Source: Chachezhania antarctica (lineage in GTDB: Bacteria; Pseudomonadota; Alphaproteobacteria; Rhodobacterales; Rhodobacteraceae). From it: a stretch of DNA of 64,000 bases. The notes below the pieces were generated by a model. It saw only the letters and a list, made by a program, of their open reading frames with translations. It did not search any database and had not been told where the DNA came from. Of the stretch, positions 51,954 to 60,328 are shown one piece after another. A program made the position numbers and the translations under genes. The stretch lies in NCBI RefSeq assembly GCF_003646465.1, contig NZ_QZEX01000001.1, positions 310,001-374,000 on the forward strand, in the 5' to 3' direction. Position 1 is the stretch's first letter. Every line of letters starts with the position of its first letter.

Positions 51954-52937
51954 ATGGTTAATGTACTTGTTACCGGCGGTGCCGGCTACATCGGCTCGCA
52001 CGCGTGCAAGGCGCTGAAGGAAGCCGGGTATACCCCTGTCACCTACGACAATTTCGTCACTGGCTGGCGCGATGCCGTCAAGTTCGGTCCGATGGAAGAG
52101 GGCGACCTGCACGACCGCGCGCGCCTTGACGAGGTGTTCGCCAAGTACCAGCCGGCTGCCGTCATGCACTTCGCGGCGCTCAGCCAGGTCGGCGAAGCGA
52201 TGAAGGAGCCGGGCAAGTACTGGCACAACAACGTCGCCGGATCGCTGAACCTGATCGAAGCCGCGGTCGCCGCCGGGTGCCTCGATTTCGTGTTCTCCTC
52301 CACCTGCGCAACCTATGGCGAACATGACAATGTGGTGCTGGACGAAGACACCCCGCAGGAACCGCTGAACGCCTACGGCGCCTCGAAACGCGCGATCGAG
52401 GACGTGCTGCGCGACTTCGAAGCGGCTTATGGCCTGCGCAGCGTGATCTTCCGGTATTTCAACGTGGCGGGTGCCGATCCCGAAGGCGAGGTGGGCGAAT
52501 TCCACCGTCCGGAAACGCACCTGATCCCGCTGATGCTGGACGCCATCGACGGCAAGCGCGCCGCGCTGACGGTCTTCGGCACCGATTACGACACGCCCGA
52601 TGGAACCTGCATCCGCGATTACGTCCATGTGTGTGATCTGGTCGATGCCCACGTGCTTGGCCTGAAATGGCTGAAGGACGGCAAGCCAAGCCGTATCTTC
52701 AACCTTGGCACCGGTACCGGCTATTCCGTGCGCGAGGTCATCGACCGCTCGCGCGAGGTCACGAACCGCGATGTGCCTTACGAGGTCGGCCCGCGCCGGG
52801 CAGGCGATTGTACCAAGCTTGTTTCGGGCTCGGTCCGCGCGGGCGACGAACTGGGCTGGTCGCCCGACAAGTCAGAACTGGCGACGATGATCCGCGACGC
52901 GTGGCGCTGGCACCAGAACGGCCACTACGACAAGTAA
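51954..52937 (+). CDS. galE: UDP-glucose 4-epimerase
   Basis: Interconverts UDP-glucose and UDP-galactose with tightly bound NAD. 327 residues. Rossmann GGAGYIGSH (8-16), HFAALSQVGEA, FSSTCATYGE and the catalytic Tyr141-x-x-x-Lys145 (YGASK), then FRYFNVAGADPEGEVGE. It sits between galU and the glycosyltransferases. Confidence 0.97.
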   Translation: MVNVLVTGGAGYIGSHACKALKEAGYTPVTYDNFVTGWRDAVKFGPMEEGDLHDRARLDEVFAKYQPAAVMHFAALSQVGEAMKEPGKYWHNNVAGSLNLIEAAVAAGCLDFVFSSTCATYGEHDNVVLDEDTPQEPLNAYGASKRAIEDVLRDFEAAYGLRSVIFRYFNVAGADPEGEVGEFHRPETHLIPLMLDAIDGKRAALTVFGTDYDTPDGTCIRDYVHVCDLVDAHVLGLKWLKDGKPSRIFNLGTGTGYSVREVIDRSREVTNRDVPYEVGPRRAGDCTKLVSGSVRAGDELGWSPDKSELATMIRDAWRWHQNGHYDK

Positions 52938-52944
52938 CGTGCCG

Positions 52945-52972
52945 CCTTGCGCCGAATTCCCGCGGCGCAAGG
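52945..52972. terminator. Hairpin after galE
   Basis: CCTTGCGCCG (52945-52954), an 8-base loop and CGGCGCAAGG (52963-52972) form a perfect 10-bp stem, 8 bases past the galE stop. There is no T-run after it. It could reduce, but need not stop, read-through into the glycosyltransferases. Confidence 0.5.
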
Positions 52973-53112
52973 ACGGTTGCTGCTTCGAAGGCGAGCGGCA
53001 ATGATGCGGAAACCTCGCATCTCGCCCGCAAACGGAGAGCAGACCCCTGGCGCGCCCCTTCCTGCAGAACTACCGGCTGAGGCTGAAGCGGCGTCGGCTT
53101 CTGGCGCGCGCG

Positions 53113-54063
53113 GTGCGCAAGCGCCGGCAGATGAAACCGGTCGTTGATCGCACGTCTGCAATCGAACCTGGCGCCATCCTCCTGTTTGCCTGCGTCCGGA
53201 ACGAGGCCGTGCGCCTGCCCTACTTCCTGTCCCATTACCGCAAACTGGGCGTGGATCACTTCCTGATCGTCGATAACGGGTCCGACGACGGCACGGTTGA
53301 GCAACTGCGCGCGGCACCTGACGTTTCGCTCTGGCAGACGACGGCCAGCTACAAGAAAGCCCGGTTCGGGATCGACTGGCTGACATGGCTGATGCTGCGG
53401 CACGGGCACGATCACTGGTGCCTGACCGTGGATGCCGACGAATTGCTGATCTACCCGCATCACGACACCCGTCCGCTTCCCGCCCTGACCGACTGGCTGG
53501 ACCGGTCGGGCGTGCCAAGTTTCGGCGCCATGATGCTGGACCTTTACCCGAAAGGCCGGTTGGGCGACGCACACTATGAACCCGGACAGAACCCGGTGGA
53601 GGTCATGCCGTGGTTCGACCGCGGCAACTACACGATCCGCCTTCAGCCCCGGCATGGCAACCTGTGGATCCAGGGTGGCGTGCGTGCCCGGGTGTTCTTC
53701 GACACGTCCCCGCGCCGCGCGCCGACGCTGAACAAGATCCCGCTGGTGAGGTGGAACAGGCGCTATTGCTACGTGACATCTACGCATTATGTCCTGCCCT
53801 ATGCTCTGAACACGGTCTATGCCACGGACGGGGGAGAGGCGACCTCGGGCATCCTGCTGCATACCAAGTTCCTGGACACCATCGTAGAGAAGTCGAAAGA
53901 GGAGAAATCCCGTCGCGAGCATTTCGAGAACAGCGATCTGTACGAAACCTATTACGACCGTCTGATCGCCAACCCGACGCTGTGGTGCGCGCAATCCAGC
54001 CGGTTCGTCAGCTGGCGGCAGCTGGAGGGCATGGGGCTGATGTCACGGGGAGGATGGACATGA
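53113..54063 (+). CDS. Glycosyltransferase family 2-like protein (first of two paralogues)
   Basis: About 316 residues from GTG 53113. ILLFACVRNEAVRLPYFLSH, FLIVDNGSDDGTVEQL (the family DNxSxDxS/T strand) and TVDADELLIYP (DxD-type metal site) match the Glyco_tranf_2_4 type. There is no membrane segment. The true start may be earlier: in-frame codons from CTG 53047, preceded by GGAGAG, encode an Arg/Lys-rich helix that matches the N terminus of the next paralogue. Predicted to add a sugar to the surface glycan; donor unknown. Confidence 0.86.
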   Translation: MRKRRQMKPVVDRTSAIEPGAILLFACVRNEAVRLPYFLSHYRKLGVDHFLIVDNGSDDGTVEQLRAAPDVSLWQTTASYKKARFGIDWLTWLMLRHGHDHWCLTVDADELLIYPHHDTRPLPALTDWLDRSGVPSFGAMMLDLYPKGRLGDAHYEPGQNPVEVMPWFDRGNYTIRLQPRHGNLWIQGGVRARVFFDTSPRRAPTLNKIPLVRWNRRYCYVTSTHYVLPYALNTVYATDGGEATSGILLHTKFLDTIVEKSKEEKSRREHFENSDLYETYYDRLIANPTLWCAQSSRFVSWRQLEGMGLMSRGGWT

Positions 54064-54241
54064 CCGGACCGCAGCAGAGCCCGTCCGGAACCATGTTTAC
54101 CGGGCATAATCACTTCGTTACTATGATAGGCAACGGATCCGGATCGACAGATTGCAGGATCACGCAGCCGAAACGGCGTTCAACTGAACCTTCGCGACCG
54201 ACGTCGAATGGCCGGTTGCTTCAGGTGCAGGAGACCTGGAC
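54064..54241. other. Gap between the two glycosyltransferases
   Basis: 178 bp without a gene. At its end AGGAG precedes the TTG start of the second glycosyltransferase by 8 bases. Nothing else recognised. Confidence 0.5.
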
Positions 54242-55252
54242 TTGGGAATAATACGCCGGCTTCGGCTGAGGGTGAAACGGCAGCGATACAAGGCCCGCGC
54301 CTTCCGGAAACGCAGGGAACTGCGTTGCGTTGCAGACCGCACGTCACAGATCGGTCGCGGCGACGTTCTTCTGTTCTGCACCGCACGGAACGAAGATGTC
54401 CGGCTGCCCTACTTCCTGAAGTATTACAGGAACCTCGGCGTCAATCATTTCCTGTTCGTCGACAACGACAGCACCGATGGAAGCCTGGATTACCTGTCGC
54501 AGCAGGAAGATGTCTCGATCTGGCACACGACGGCCAGCTACAAGCGCAGCCGCTTCGGGATGGACTGGATCAACCACCTGTTGTGGCGCTACGGGAACAA
54601 CCACTGGACGCTTGTCGTCGATCCCGATGAGTTCTTCGTTTACCCGTTCTGCGATACGCGGCCTATCAATGCGCTGACGGATTGGCTCGATGCGTCGGGC
54701 GTCCGCAGTTTCAGCGCGATGCTTCTGGACATGTATCCCAAGGGGCCCATCGGTGACGTTCCTTACAAGCGTGGCGACAACCCGTTCGAAACCGCGCTCT
54801 GGTTCGACAGCGGCAACTACACGCTCCGCCGCAACCACGCTTACCACGAACTGTGGATCCAGGGGGGCCCCCGCGCGCGCGCCTTCTTTGCCGATCATCC
54901 CGAAAAGGCGCCAGCGCTGAACAAGATACCGCTGGTTAAATGGTCGCGCCGGAACGTCTACCTTAGCTCGACCCACGCGCTGCTGCCACGGGGGCTGAAC
55001 CATGTCTACGAACAATGGGGCGGGGAAAAACCTTCCGGCGCTCTGCTGCATGCCAAGTTCCTGTCGACGTTCAACGACAAGGCGCGCGAGGAACTAAAGC
55101 GCCGTCAGCATTACGCCGCGTCGATGGAATACCGCGCCTATGTCCGGAAAGGGCCGGACAGCACCGATCTGTGGTGCCGCTGGTCCGAACGCTACATCAA
55201 CTGGCGCCAACTCGAAATCCTGGGCCTCATGTCCAAGGGGAACTGGGCATGA
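54242..55252 (+). CDS. Glycosyltransferase family 2-like protein (second of two paralogues)
   Basis: 336 residues. TTG start supported by AGGAG 8 bases upstream and by the basic N-terminal helix RRLRLRVKRQRYKARAFRKR. VLLFCTARNEDVRLPYFLKY, FVDNDSTDGSLDYL and VVDPDEFFVYPF are the nucleotide- and metal-binding strands. It is similar along its whole length to the preceding protein (both contain KIPLV and end in SWRQLE/NWRQLE near GLMS). Overlaps the next gene by 4 bases. Confidence 0.87.
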   Translation: MGIIRRLRLRVKRQRYKARAFRKRRELRCVADRTSQIGRGDVLLFCTARNEDVRLPYFLKYYRNLGVNHFLFVDNDSTDGSLDYLSQQEDVSIWHTTASYKRSRFGMDWINHLLWRYGNNHWTLVVDPDEFFVYPFCDTRPINALTDWLDASGVRSFSAMLLDMYPKGPIGDVPYKRGDNPFETALWFDSGNYTLRRNHAYHELWIQGGPRARAFFADHPEKAPALNKIPLVKWSRRNVYLSSTHALLPRGLNHVYEQWGGEKPSGALLHAKFLSTFNDKAREELKRRQHYAASMEYRAYVRKGPDSTDLWCRWSERYINWRQLEILGLMSKGNWA

Positions 55253-56946
55253 CCGTCGGGATCATCATGCTGGTCCACACCGATTTCGAGCGTGCCGAAC
55301 AGGTTGCCCGGCACTGGACGAAAAGCGGTTGTCCCGTCGTGATCCATGTCGACCGGAAATCCCCCACGGCCGAGTACGACCGTTTCAGCATGGCGCTGAA
55401 CGCCGATCCGCTGGTGCGGTTTTCCAAGCGGCATCGCTGCGAATGGGGCAAGTGGAGCATCGTGCAGGCGACCATTTCCGCCTGCGAGGTCATGCTGGCC
55501 GAATTCCCGCAGGCCGATCATGTCTTCCTGGCGTCGGGCTCCTGCATCCCGCTTCGCCCGGTCGAGGAGCTGGTCCAGTACCTCCACGATCGCCCCGACA
55601 CCGATTTCATCGAAAGCGCCACGACGGCCGACGTGCCGTGGATCGTCGGCGGGCTTTCGGACGAAAGGTTCACGATGTTCTTCCCGTTCTCGTGGAAGCG
55701 GCAGCGGTACCTGTTCGACAAGTCCGTCGAGCTTCAGCGCAAGATCGGGATCCGGCGGCGCATTCCGCAGGGACTGGTCCCGCACATGGGCAGCCAGTGG
55801 TGGTGCCTGACGCGGCGCACGCTCGACGAGATCTTGTCCGATCCCAACCGCCGTCGGCACGTGGCCTATTTCCGCGAGGTCTGGATTCCGGACGAAAGCT
55901 ATTTCCAGTCGCTGGCCCGGATTCATTCCCGAAAGGTCGAAAGCCGGTCGCTGACCCTGTCGAAGTTCGATTTCCAGGGCAAGCCGCACGTCTTCTACGA
56001 CGATCACCTGCAGCTTCTGCGGCGGTCCGATTGTTTCGTTGCCCGCAAGATCTGGCCCCGGGCCACGCGCCTTTACCAGACGTTCCTGGGCTCGGGCGGG
56101 GTCGCGGCCGGTCGGTCCGAACCCAACCCCGGCAAGATCGACCGCATCTTCGCCCGCGCGGTGGACCGCCGGCTGCGGGGACGCGCCGGCTTGCAGATGC
56201 AAAGCCGGTTCCCGCGGCAGGGGTTTGAACACGGGATCACCGCGAAGCCCTATTCGATGTTCCAGGGCTTTACCGAGATCTTCGAGGATTTCGAGGACTG
56301 GCTGACCAGAACCACCGGCGCCCGCGTGCACGGCCATCTGTTCGCGCCGGACCGCGCGCATTTCGCCGACGGGCAGACGGTCATCAACGGCGCCTTGTCC
56401 GACAGCGCGACCTTACGCGATTACGACGCCTGCCAGTTCCTGACCAGCCTGATCTGGAACACCCGCGGCGAGCGGCAATGTTTCCAGTACGGCCCTGCCG
56501 ACACGCAGGACATCAACTTCATGATGGTCCGCGATCCGAATGCGCAGATCTCGATCATCTCGGGGGCCTGGGCGGTGCCGCTCTTCCGCAGCGGATCGTC
56601 CTTCGCGCAGTTGCGGCAGACGGCGGCGCGGCTGCAGAAGATCGAAGCCCAGCAGCTTGAGATCATGCGCGCGTCCTGGGCCAACGCCCGCGTGCGGATC
56701 TGGTCGATGGCGGAATTCATCGAATCCCCCATGGAGCCACTGCAGACGATCACCGACGAATTCGGCCAGTCCGGACAGCGTCACCTGTCCGAAGCCCCGC
56801 GTCTGCGCGACCTGTCGGGCTTCGGCCAATTCCTTCAACATCTCAAGAACGAGGGTATGCACCCCTATCTGATGGGTGACTTCCCTGTCGAGCAATCAGA
56901 CCACATGCAGGTTCCCCCCGTGCGTAAACCGTATCTCGTCCGCTGA
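55249..56946 (+). CDS. GT14-type (core-2/I-branching) beta-1,6-N-acetylglucosaminyltransferase-like protein
   Basis: 565 residues. The N-terminal half is a Branch-type domain: MTVGIIMLVHTDFERAEQV, VIHVDRKSP, VFLASGSCIPLRP and HMGSQWWCLTRRTLDEIL. The C-terminal part (from about residue 290) matches the extra domain seen in roseobacter members of this group (DUF5927/5928-like), function unknown. ATG 55249 overlaps the previous stop. Predicted to make a branch on the surface glycan; donor is inferred only. Confidence 0.84.
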   Translation: MTVGIIMLVHTDFERAEQVARHWTKSGCPVVIHVDRKSPTAEYDRFSMALNADPLVRFSKRHRCEWGKWSIVQATISACEVMLAEFPQADHVFLASGSCIPLRPVEELVQYLHDRPDTDFIESATTADVPWIVGGLSDERFTMFFPFSWKRQRYLFDKSVELQRKIGIRRRIPQGLVPHMGSQWWCLTRRTLDEILSDPNRRRHVAYFREVWIPDESYFQSLARIHSRKVESRSLTLSKFDFQGKPHVFYDDHLQLLRRSDCFVARKIWPRATRLYQTFLGSGGVAAGRSEPNPGKIDRIFARAVDRRLRGRAGLQMQSRFPRQGFEHGITAKPYSMFQGFTEIFEDFEDWLTRTTGARVHGHLFAPDRAHFADGQTVINGALSDSATLRDYDACQFLTSLIWNTRGERQCFQYGPADTQDINFMMVRDPNAQISIISGAWAVPLFRSGSSFAQLRQTAARLQKIEAQQLEIMRASWANARVRIWSMAEFIESPMEPLQTITDEFGQSGQRHLSEAPRLRDLSGFGQFLQHLKNEGMHPYLMGDFPVEQSDHMQVPPVRKPYLVR

Positions 56947-56949
56947 TCC

Positions 56950-58398
56950 ATGGCGCAAGATTTCGACTATTTCGTCGTTCTGGCCGGCATGCGAACCGGA
57001 TCGAACTTCCTCGAAGCGAACCTGAACGCCCTGGCCGGTGTGCATAGCTATGGCGAAGTGTTCAATCCGCATTTCATCGGTTACCCGAAATCCCGCGACG
57101 TGCTGGGCATCTCGCAATCCGCGCGCGATGCCGATCCCGAGGGCATGATTTCGACCATCCGCAACCAGCCGGGCGTTCTGGGGGGGATGCGGTTCTTCCA
57201 CGATCACGACCCCCGCGCGTTCAGGATGATGCTGGCCGATCCGCGCTGCGCCAAGATCGTGCTGACGCGCAATCCGCTCGAAAGCTACGTCTCGTGGAAG
57301 ATCGCGCAGTCGACCGGGCAATGGATCCTGACCGACATCACCCGCCGGCGCGAGGCCAAGGCCCTGTTCCGGATGCCTGAATTCGAAACCTTCCTCGAAG
57401 ACCTGCAATGTTTTCAGGTCCGCATCATGAAGGGGCTTCAGCACGGCGGGCAGACGGCGTTCTATGTCGGCTACGAGGATCTGCAGGATCTCGACGCGAT
57501 GAACGGTCTTGCGAAATGGCTGGGGATCGACGCGCGGCTGGACAGCCTTGACGACAAGCTGATCCCGCAGAACCCCGGCCCGGTGGCGTCCAAGGTCTCG
57601 AACCCGAAGGCGATGGCCGACGGGCTGGCGACGCTGGATTCCTTCAACCTGACGCGGACACCGAATTTCGAACCCCGCCGGGGCCCGTCGGTGATCCGCC
57701 ACGTTGCCGGGGCCCGTGCGCCGGTGCTCTACATGCCCATCCGCGGCGGACCCGAGGCCGAGGTCGAGCGATGGCTCGCCGCGCTGGATTCCGTTTCGGT
57801 CGAGGCGCTGAAGCGCGGCATGAACCAGAAACAGATGCGCAGCTGGAAACAGGATCATCCGGGCCACCGCAGCTTCACGGTCGTGCGTCATCCGCTGGAA
57901 CGCGCGCATCACGTGTTCTGCACGCGCGTCCTGTCGCGCGATCCGGGCAATTTTTCCGCGATCCGGGCGATGCTGGTGCGCGATCACGATGCGCCGATCC
58001 CCGAAAACCCGGATGATCCCGCCTATACCGAACGCGACCATCGCACCGCCTTCGCGGCCTATCTCGATTTCGTCGCCGCGAACCTGAACGGGCAGACCGC
58101 ATTCCGCACCGATCCCGCCTGGGCCAGCCAGTGGGAGGCGCTGCGCGGGTTCGGGGATTTCGTGCTGCCGGACCATGTCTTCCGCGAGACCGAGATCGCG
58201 AATTTTCTGCCCCGGCTTGCAATGTCGCTGGGGATCGACGCGCCACCGGTCCCGGAACCGGCGCAGCCGGACGCGCCCTTTGCCCTGTCCCGGATCGCGG
58301 ACACCGCGCTGGAAAATCGTGCCGCCGAAATATACCAGCGTGACTACTTCATGTTCGGTTTCGAGACGCATTTGCACCCACAGGGAACCGAGGGCTGA
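56950..58398 (+). CDS. Two-part sulfotransferase (Stf0/NodH-like)
   Basis: 482 residues. The first half has a complete PAPS site: FVVLAGMRTGSNFLEANL (5'-phosphosulfate loop) and KIVLTRNPLESYVSWK (3'-phosphate motif). The second half has another 3'-phosphate-type segment, FTVVRHPLERAHHVFCTRVL, but no matching 5' loop, so it is probably a degenerate second domain. Starts 3 bases after the branching transferase. Predicted to transfer sulfate from PAPS to a sugar hydroxyl of the glycan; CysQ would clear the PAP. Confidence 0.84.
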   Translation: MAQDFDYFVVLAGMRTGSNFLEANLNALAGVHSYGEVFNPHFIGYPKSRDVLGISQSARDADPEGMISTIRNQPGVLGGMRFFHDHDPRAFRMMLADPRCAKIVLTRNPLESYVSWKIAQSTGQWILTDITRRREAKALFRMPEFETFLEDLQCFQVRIMKGLQHGGQTAFYVGYEDLQDLDAMNGLAKWLGIDARLDSLDDKLIPQNPGPVASKVSNPKAMADGLATLDSFNLTRTPNFEPRRGPSVIRHVAGARAPVLYMPIRGGPEAEVERWLAALDSVSVEALKRGMNQKQMRSWKQDHPGHRSFTVVRHPLERAHHVFCTRVLSRDPGNFSAIRAMLVRDHDAPIPENPDDPAYTERDHRTAFAAYLDFVAANLNGQTAFRTDPAWASQWEALRGFGDFVLPDHVFRETEIANFLPRLAMSLGIDAPPVPEPAQPDAPFALSRIADTALENRAAEIYQRDYFMFGFETHLHPQGTEG

Positions 58399-58455
58399 AA
58401 AATCGTTTTGCGATGACGCTAAGCCGTGCAAGTCTGGACCCACCTGAAACAGCAG

Positions 58456-58471
58456 AAAAGGAGGTGATCCA
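58456..58471 (+). promoter_or_regulatory. Maximally extended Shine-Dalgarno sequence
   Basis: AAAAGGAGGTGATCCA is complementary over about 14 bases to the 3' end of 16S rRNA (GGAUCACCUCCUUU). It sits 7 bases (GGAGG to GTG) before a small reading frame. The segment CGCCTCCTT at 58581-58589 can pair with AAGGAGGTG and mask it. Confidence 0.75.
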
Positions 58472-58528
58472 GTGTCGAGAAAGCATATGGAGCGAGGTGT
58501 TGGGACAAAGTGGGAGGTCGCCTGCTGA
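58472..58528 (+). CDS. Small open reading frame, 18 codons
   Basis: GTG-started frame encoding MSRKHMERGVGTKWEVAC. It is supported only by the exceptional ribosome-binding site at perfect spacing and by its own terminator at 58600. The peptide is basic with one C-terminal Cys; no family recognised. It may be a real micro-protein, or a decoy frame in a regulatory RNA that binds ribosomes. Confidence 0.5.
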   Translation: MSRKHMERGVGTKWEVAC

Positions 58529-58599
58529 GGCAGCCCTTGGCGGCTCGCCCGCCCACTTGACCGGAGCGGTCTTACCGACCCGCCTCCTTGGACTTTCGA

Positions 58600-58628
58600 A
58601 GGGCCGTCCGTGTCGGACGGCCCTTTTT
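58600..58628 (+). terminator. Strong Rho-independent terminator
   Basis: AGGGCCGTCCG-TGT-CGGACGGCCCT, a perfect 11-bp stem followed by TTTTT. It closes the small unit at 58456-58628 and separates it from arfB, whose start is 32 bases further on. Confidence 0.92.
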
Positions 58629-58659
58629 GATTGGTACGGCCTGGGTTAAACACCGTCCC

Positions 58660-59079
58660 ATGTTGCGGATCACCGATGATATAGCCTTGCAGGACTGGGA
58701 GCTGACGGAACAGTTCGTCCGCGCCTCCGGCCCCGGCGGGCAGAACGTGAACAAGGTGTCCTCGGCCGTCGAGCTGCGGTTCGAGGCCGCGCGTTCCCCG
58801 TCGCTGCCCGGCCCCGTGAAGGCCCGGCTGAAGCGGATCGCCGGGCGCCGCTGGACGGATGCCGGGACGCTGGTCATCCAGTGCGATGAAACCCGCAGCC
58901 AGGCCCGCAACCGCGCCATCGCCCGCGATCGGCTGATCGAGATGATCGCCAAGGCCACCGTCGCCCCAAAGCGGCGGATCAGGACGAAGCCCACCAAGGG
59001 TTCGATCCGGCGCCGGCTTGAATCGAAAAAGGCGCGCGGCACGGTGAAGGCGCTCCGCGGCAAGGTCGACGACGAATGA
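58660..59079 (+). CDS. arfB: ArfB (YaeJ), alternative ribosome-rescue peptidyl-tRNA hydrolase
   Basis: 139 residues. Release-factor catalytic domain with GGQ at residues 26-28 (RASGPGGQNVNKVSSAVEL) and a Lys/Arg-rich C-terminal tail (KRRIRTKPTKGSIRRRLESK) that reads an empty mRNA channel. It lacks codon-recognition domains, so it frees stalled ribosomes lacking a stop codon. ATG at 58660; the upstream terminator means it needs its own promoter. Confidence 0.93.
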   Translation: MLRITDDIALQDWELTEQFVRASGPGGQNVNKVSSAVELRFEAARSPSLPGPVKARLKRIAGRRWTDAGTLVIQCDETRSQARNRAIARDRLIEMIAKATVAPKRRIRTKPTKGSIRRRLESKKARGTVKALRGKVDDE

Positions 59080-59145
59080 CCTTTCCCGATTGAGATCCCG
59101 GGGTCAGCCGCTAGTCTGCCCCGCGAACAGAAGGGGAGACGTGCC

Positions 59146-59187
59146 ATGCGGCTGATGGATCAATTTACCGGCGGGTGCAGCATCTGA
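59146..59187 (+). CDS. Short leader ORF coupled to the peptidase gene
   Basis: Thirteen codons, MRLMDQFTGGCSI, with ribosome-binding site GGGGAG 8 bases upstream. Its stop shares a base with the next start (TGATG), while the next gene has no good Shine-Dalgarno of its own. It may serve translational coupling. It could also be chance. Confidence 0.4.
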   Translation: MRLMDQFTGGCSI

Positions 59188-60203
59188 TGCGTCCCGGTCC
59201 CAAGAACATGATCACCGATGTGCCGGGCCTTCTGGTCGGCAATGCCCATGACGCCGATCTGCGGTCGGGCACAACTGTCCTGATGCATGAATCGCACTCC
59301 CTCACCACCTCCTGCGCGATCCACGGCGGCGCCCCCGGCACGCGGGAGACAGCGCTGCTGGACCCCGAAAAATCGGTCGCGGCCGTCGATGCGATCGTGC
59401 TGTCGGGCGGGTCGACCTATGGCGTCGATGCCGCCAGCGGCGTCGTGGCTGGCCTGCGCGCGCAAGGCCGTGGCCTGCCGCTGCATCACCTGCACATCCC
59501 GCTCGTTCCCGCAGCCATCGTCTTCGACTTGCTGAATGGCGGTGACAAGAACTGGACCGATACCCCCTATCCCGCCCTCGGCCGCGCCGCGTTCGAGGCT
59601 GCCGGCCCCGATGTCCTGCTGGGCAGCCACGGGGCAGGCTACGGCGCCTTGTCGGGCACGCTGAAGGGGGGGTTGGGCTCCGCCTCCTACGTGATGGACG
59701 ACGGAACCACCGTCGGCGCGCTGGTGGTGGTGAACGCCGTAGGCTCGGCCACTACGCCCGGGGAACGCCATTTCTGGGCCGCCCCGTTCGAGGTCGATGG
59801 GGAGTTCGGCGGCCTCGGCCCCGATCCCGTCACGGGGCAGGGACCGGGCTATGTCAGCCGCAAGCTCGCGGCCTTTGCGGAACACGCGAACACCACCATC
59901 GCCATTGTGGCGACCGACGCGACGCTGACCAAGTCGGAAGCCAAGCGCGTGGCCATCGCCGCCCATGACGGGATCGCCCGCGCCGTGGTGCCCGCGCATT
60001 TGCCCAGTGACGGAGACCTTGTCTTCGCCGTGTCCACCAACGCCCGCCCGGTGCCCAACGACGATTTCGGCCCGATGCGCCTTGGCGCCATCGGCCATGC
60101 CGCGGCGCTGTGCCTGGCGCGCGCCATCGCCCGCGGCGTCTTCGAGGCCAGCACGGTCGACGGGGACATCATGCCCACCTGGAAAAGCCTGAACGCCCAA
60201 TAA
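59187..60203 (+). CDS. P1-family (S58, DmpA-like) aminopeptidase/hydrolase
   Basis: 338 residues from ATG 59187 (an in-frame GTG at 59175 is possible). Family segments: DVPGLLVGNAHDADLRSGTT, AIVLSGGSTYGVDAASGVV, and ALVVVNAVGSATTPGE near the site where these enzymes cleave themselves into two chains and expose a Ser/Thr nucleophile. SHGAGYGALSGTLKGGLGSA is also typical. It acts on N-terminal residues, D-amino-acid or beta-peptides, or amides; substrate unknown. Confidence 0.87.
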   Translation: MRPGPKNMITDVPGLLVGNAHDADLRSGTTVLMHESHSLTTSCAIHGGAPGTRETALLDPEKSVAAVDAIVLSGGSTYGVDAASGVVAGLRAQGRGLPLHHLHIPLVPAAIVFDLLNGGDKNWTDTPYPALGRAAFEAAGPDVLLGSHGAGYGALSGTLKGGLGSASYVMDDGTTVGALVVVNAVGSATTPGERHFWAAPFEVDGEFGGLGPDPVTGQGPGYVSRKLAAFAEHANTTIAIVATDATLTKSEAKRVAIAAHDGIARAVVPAHLPSDGDLVFAVSTNARPVPNDDFGPMRLGAIGHAAALCLARAIARGVFEASTVDGDIMPTWKSLNAQ

Positions 60204-60328
60204 TACATGGCGCGTGCATCTTCGGTGCGGCGATCGGACCCGCACGTGATCCGGCCCGGAACCTCCCCAACCGCGGCTGTCCGCCCTATCTATGCCGGGC
60301 AAAGCATCCAGACCGAGGAGACTCAGCC
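60204..60328. other. Gap between the peptidase and cytochrome c genes
   Basis: 125 bp. GAGGAG lies 8 bases before the cytochrome start. No terminator-like T-tract and no gene. Confidence 0.5.
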
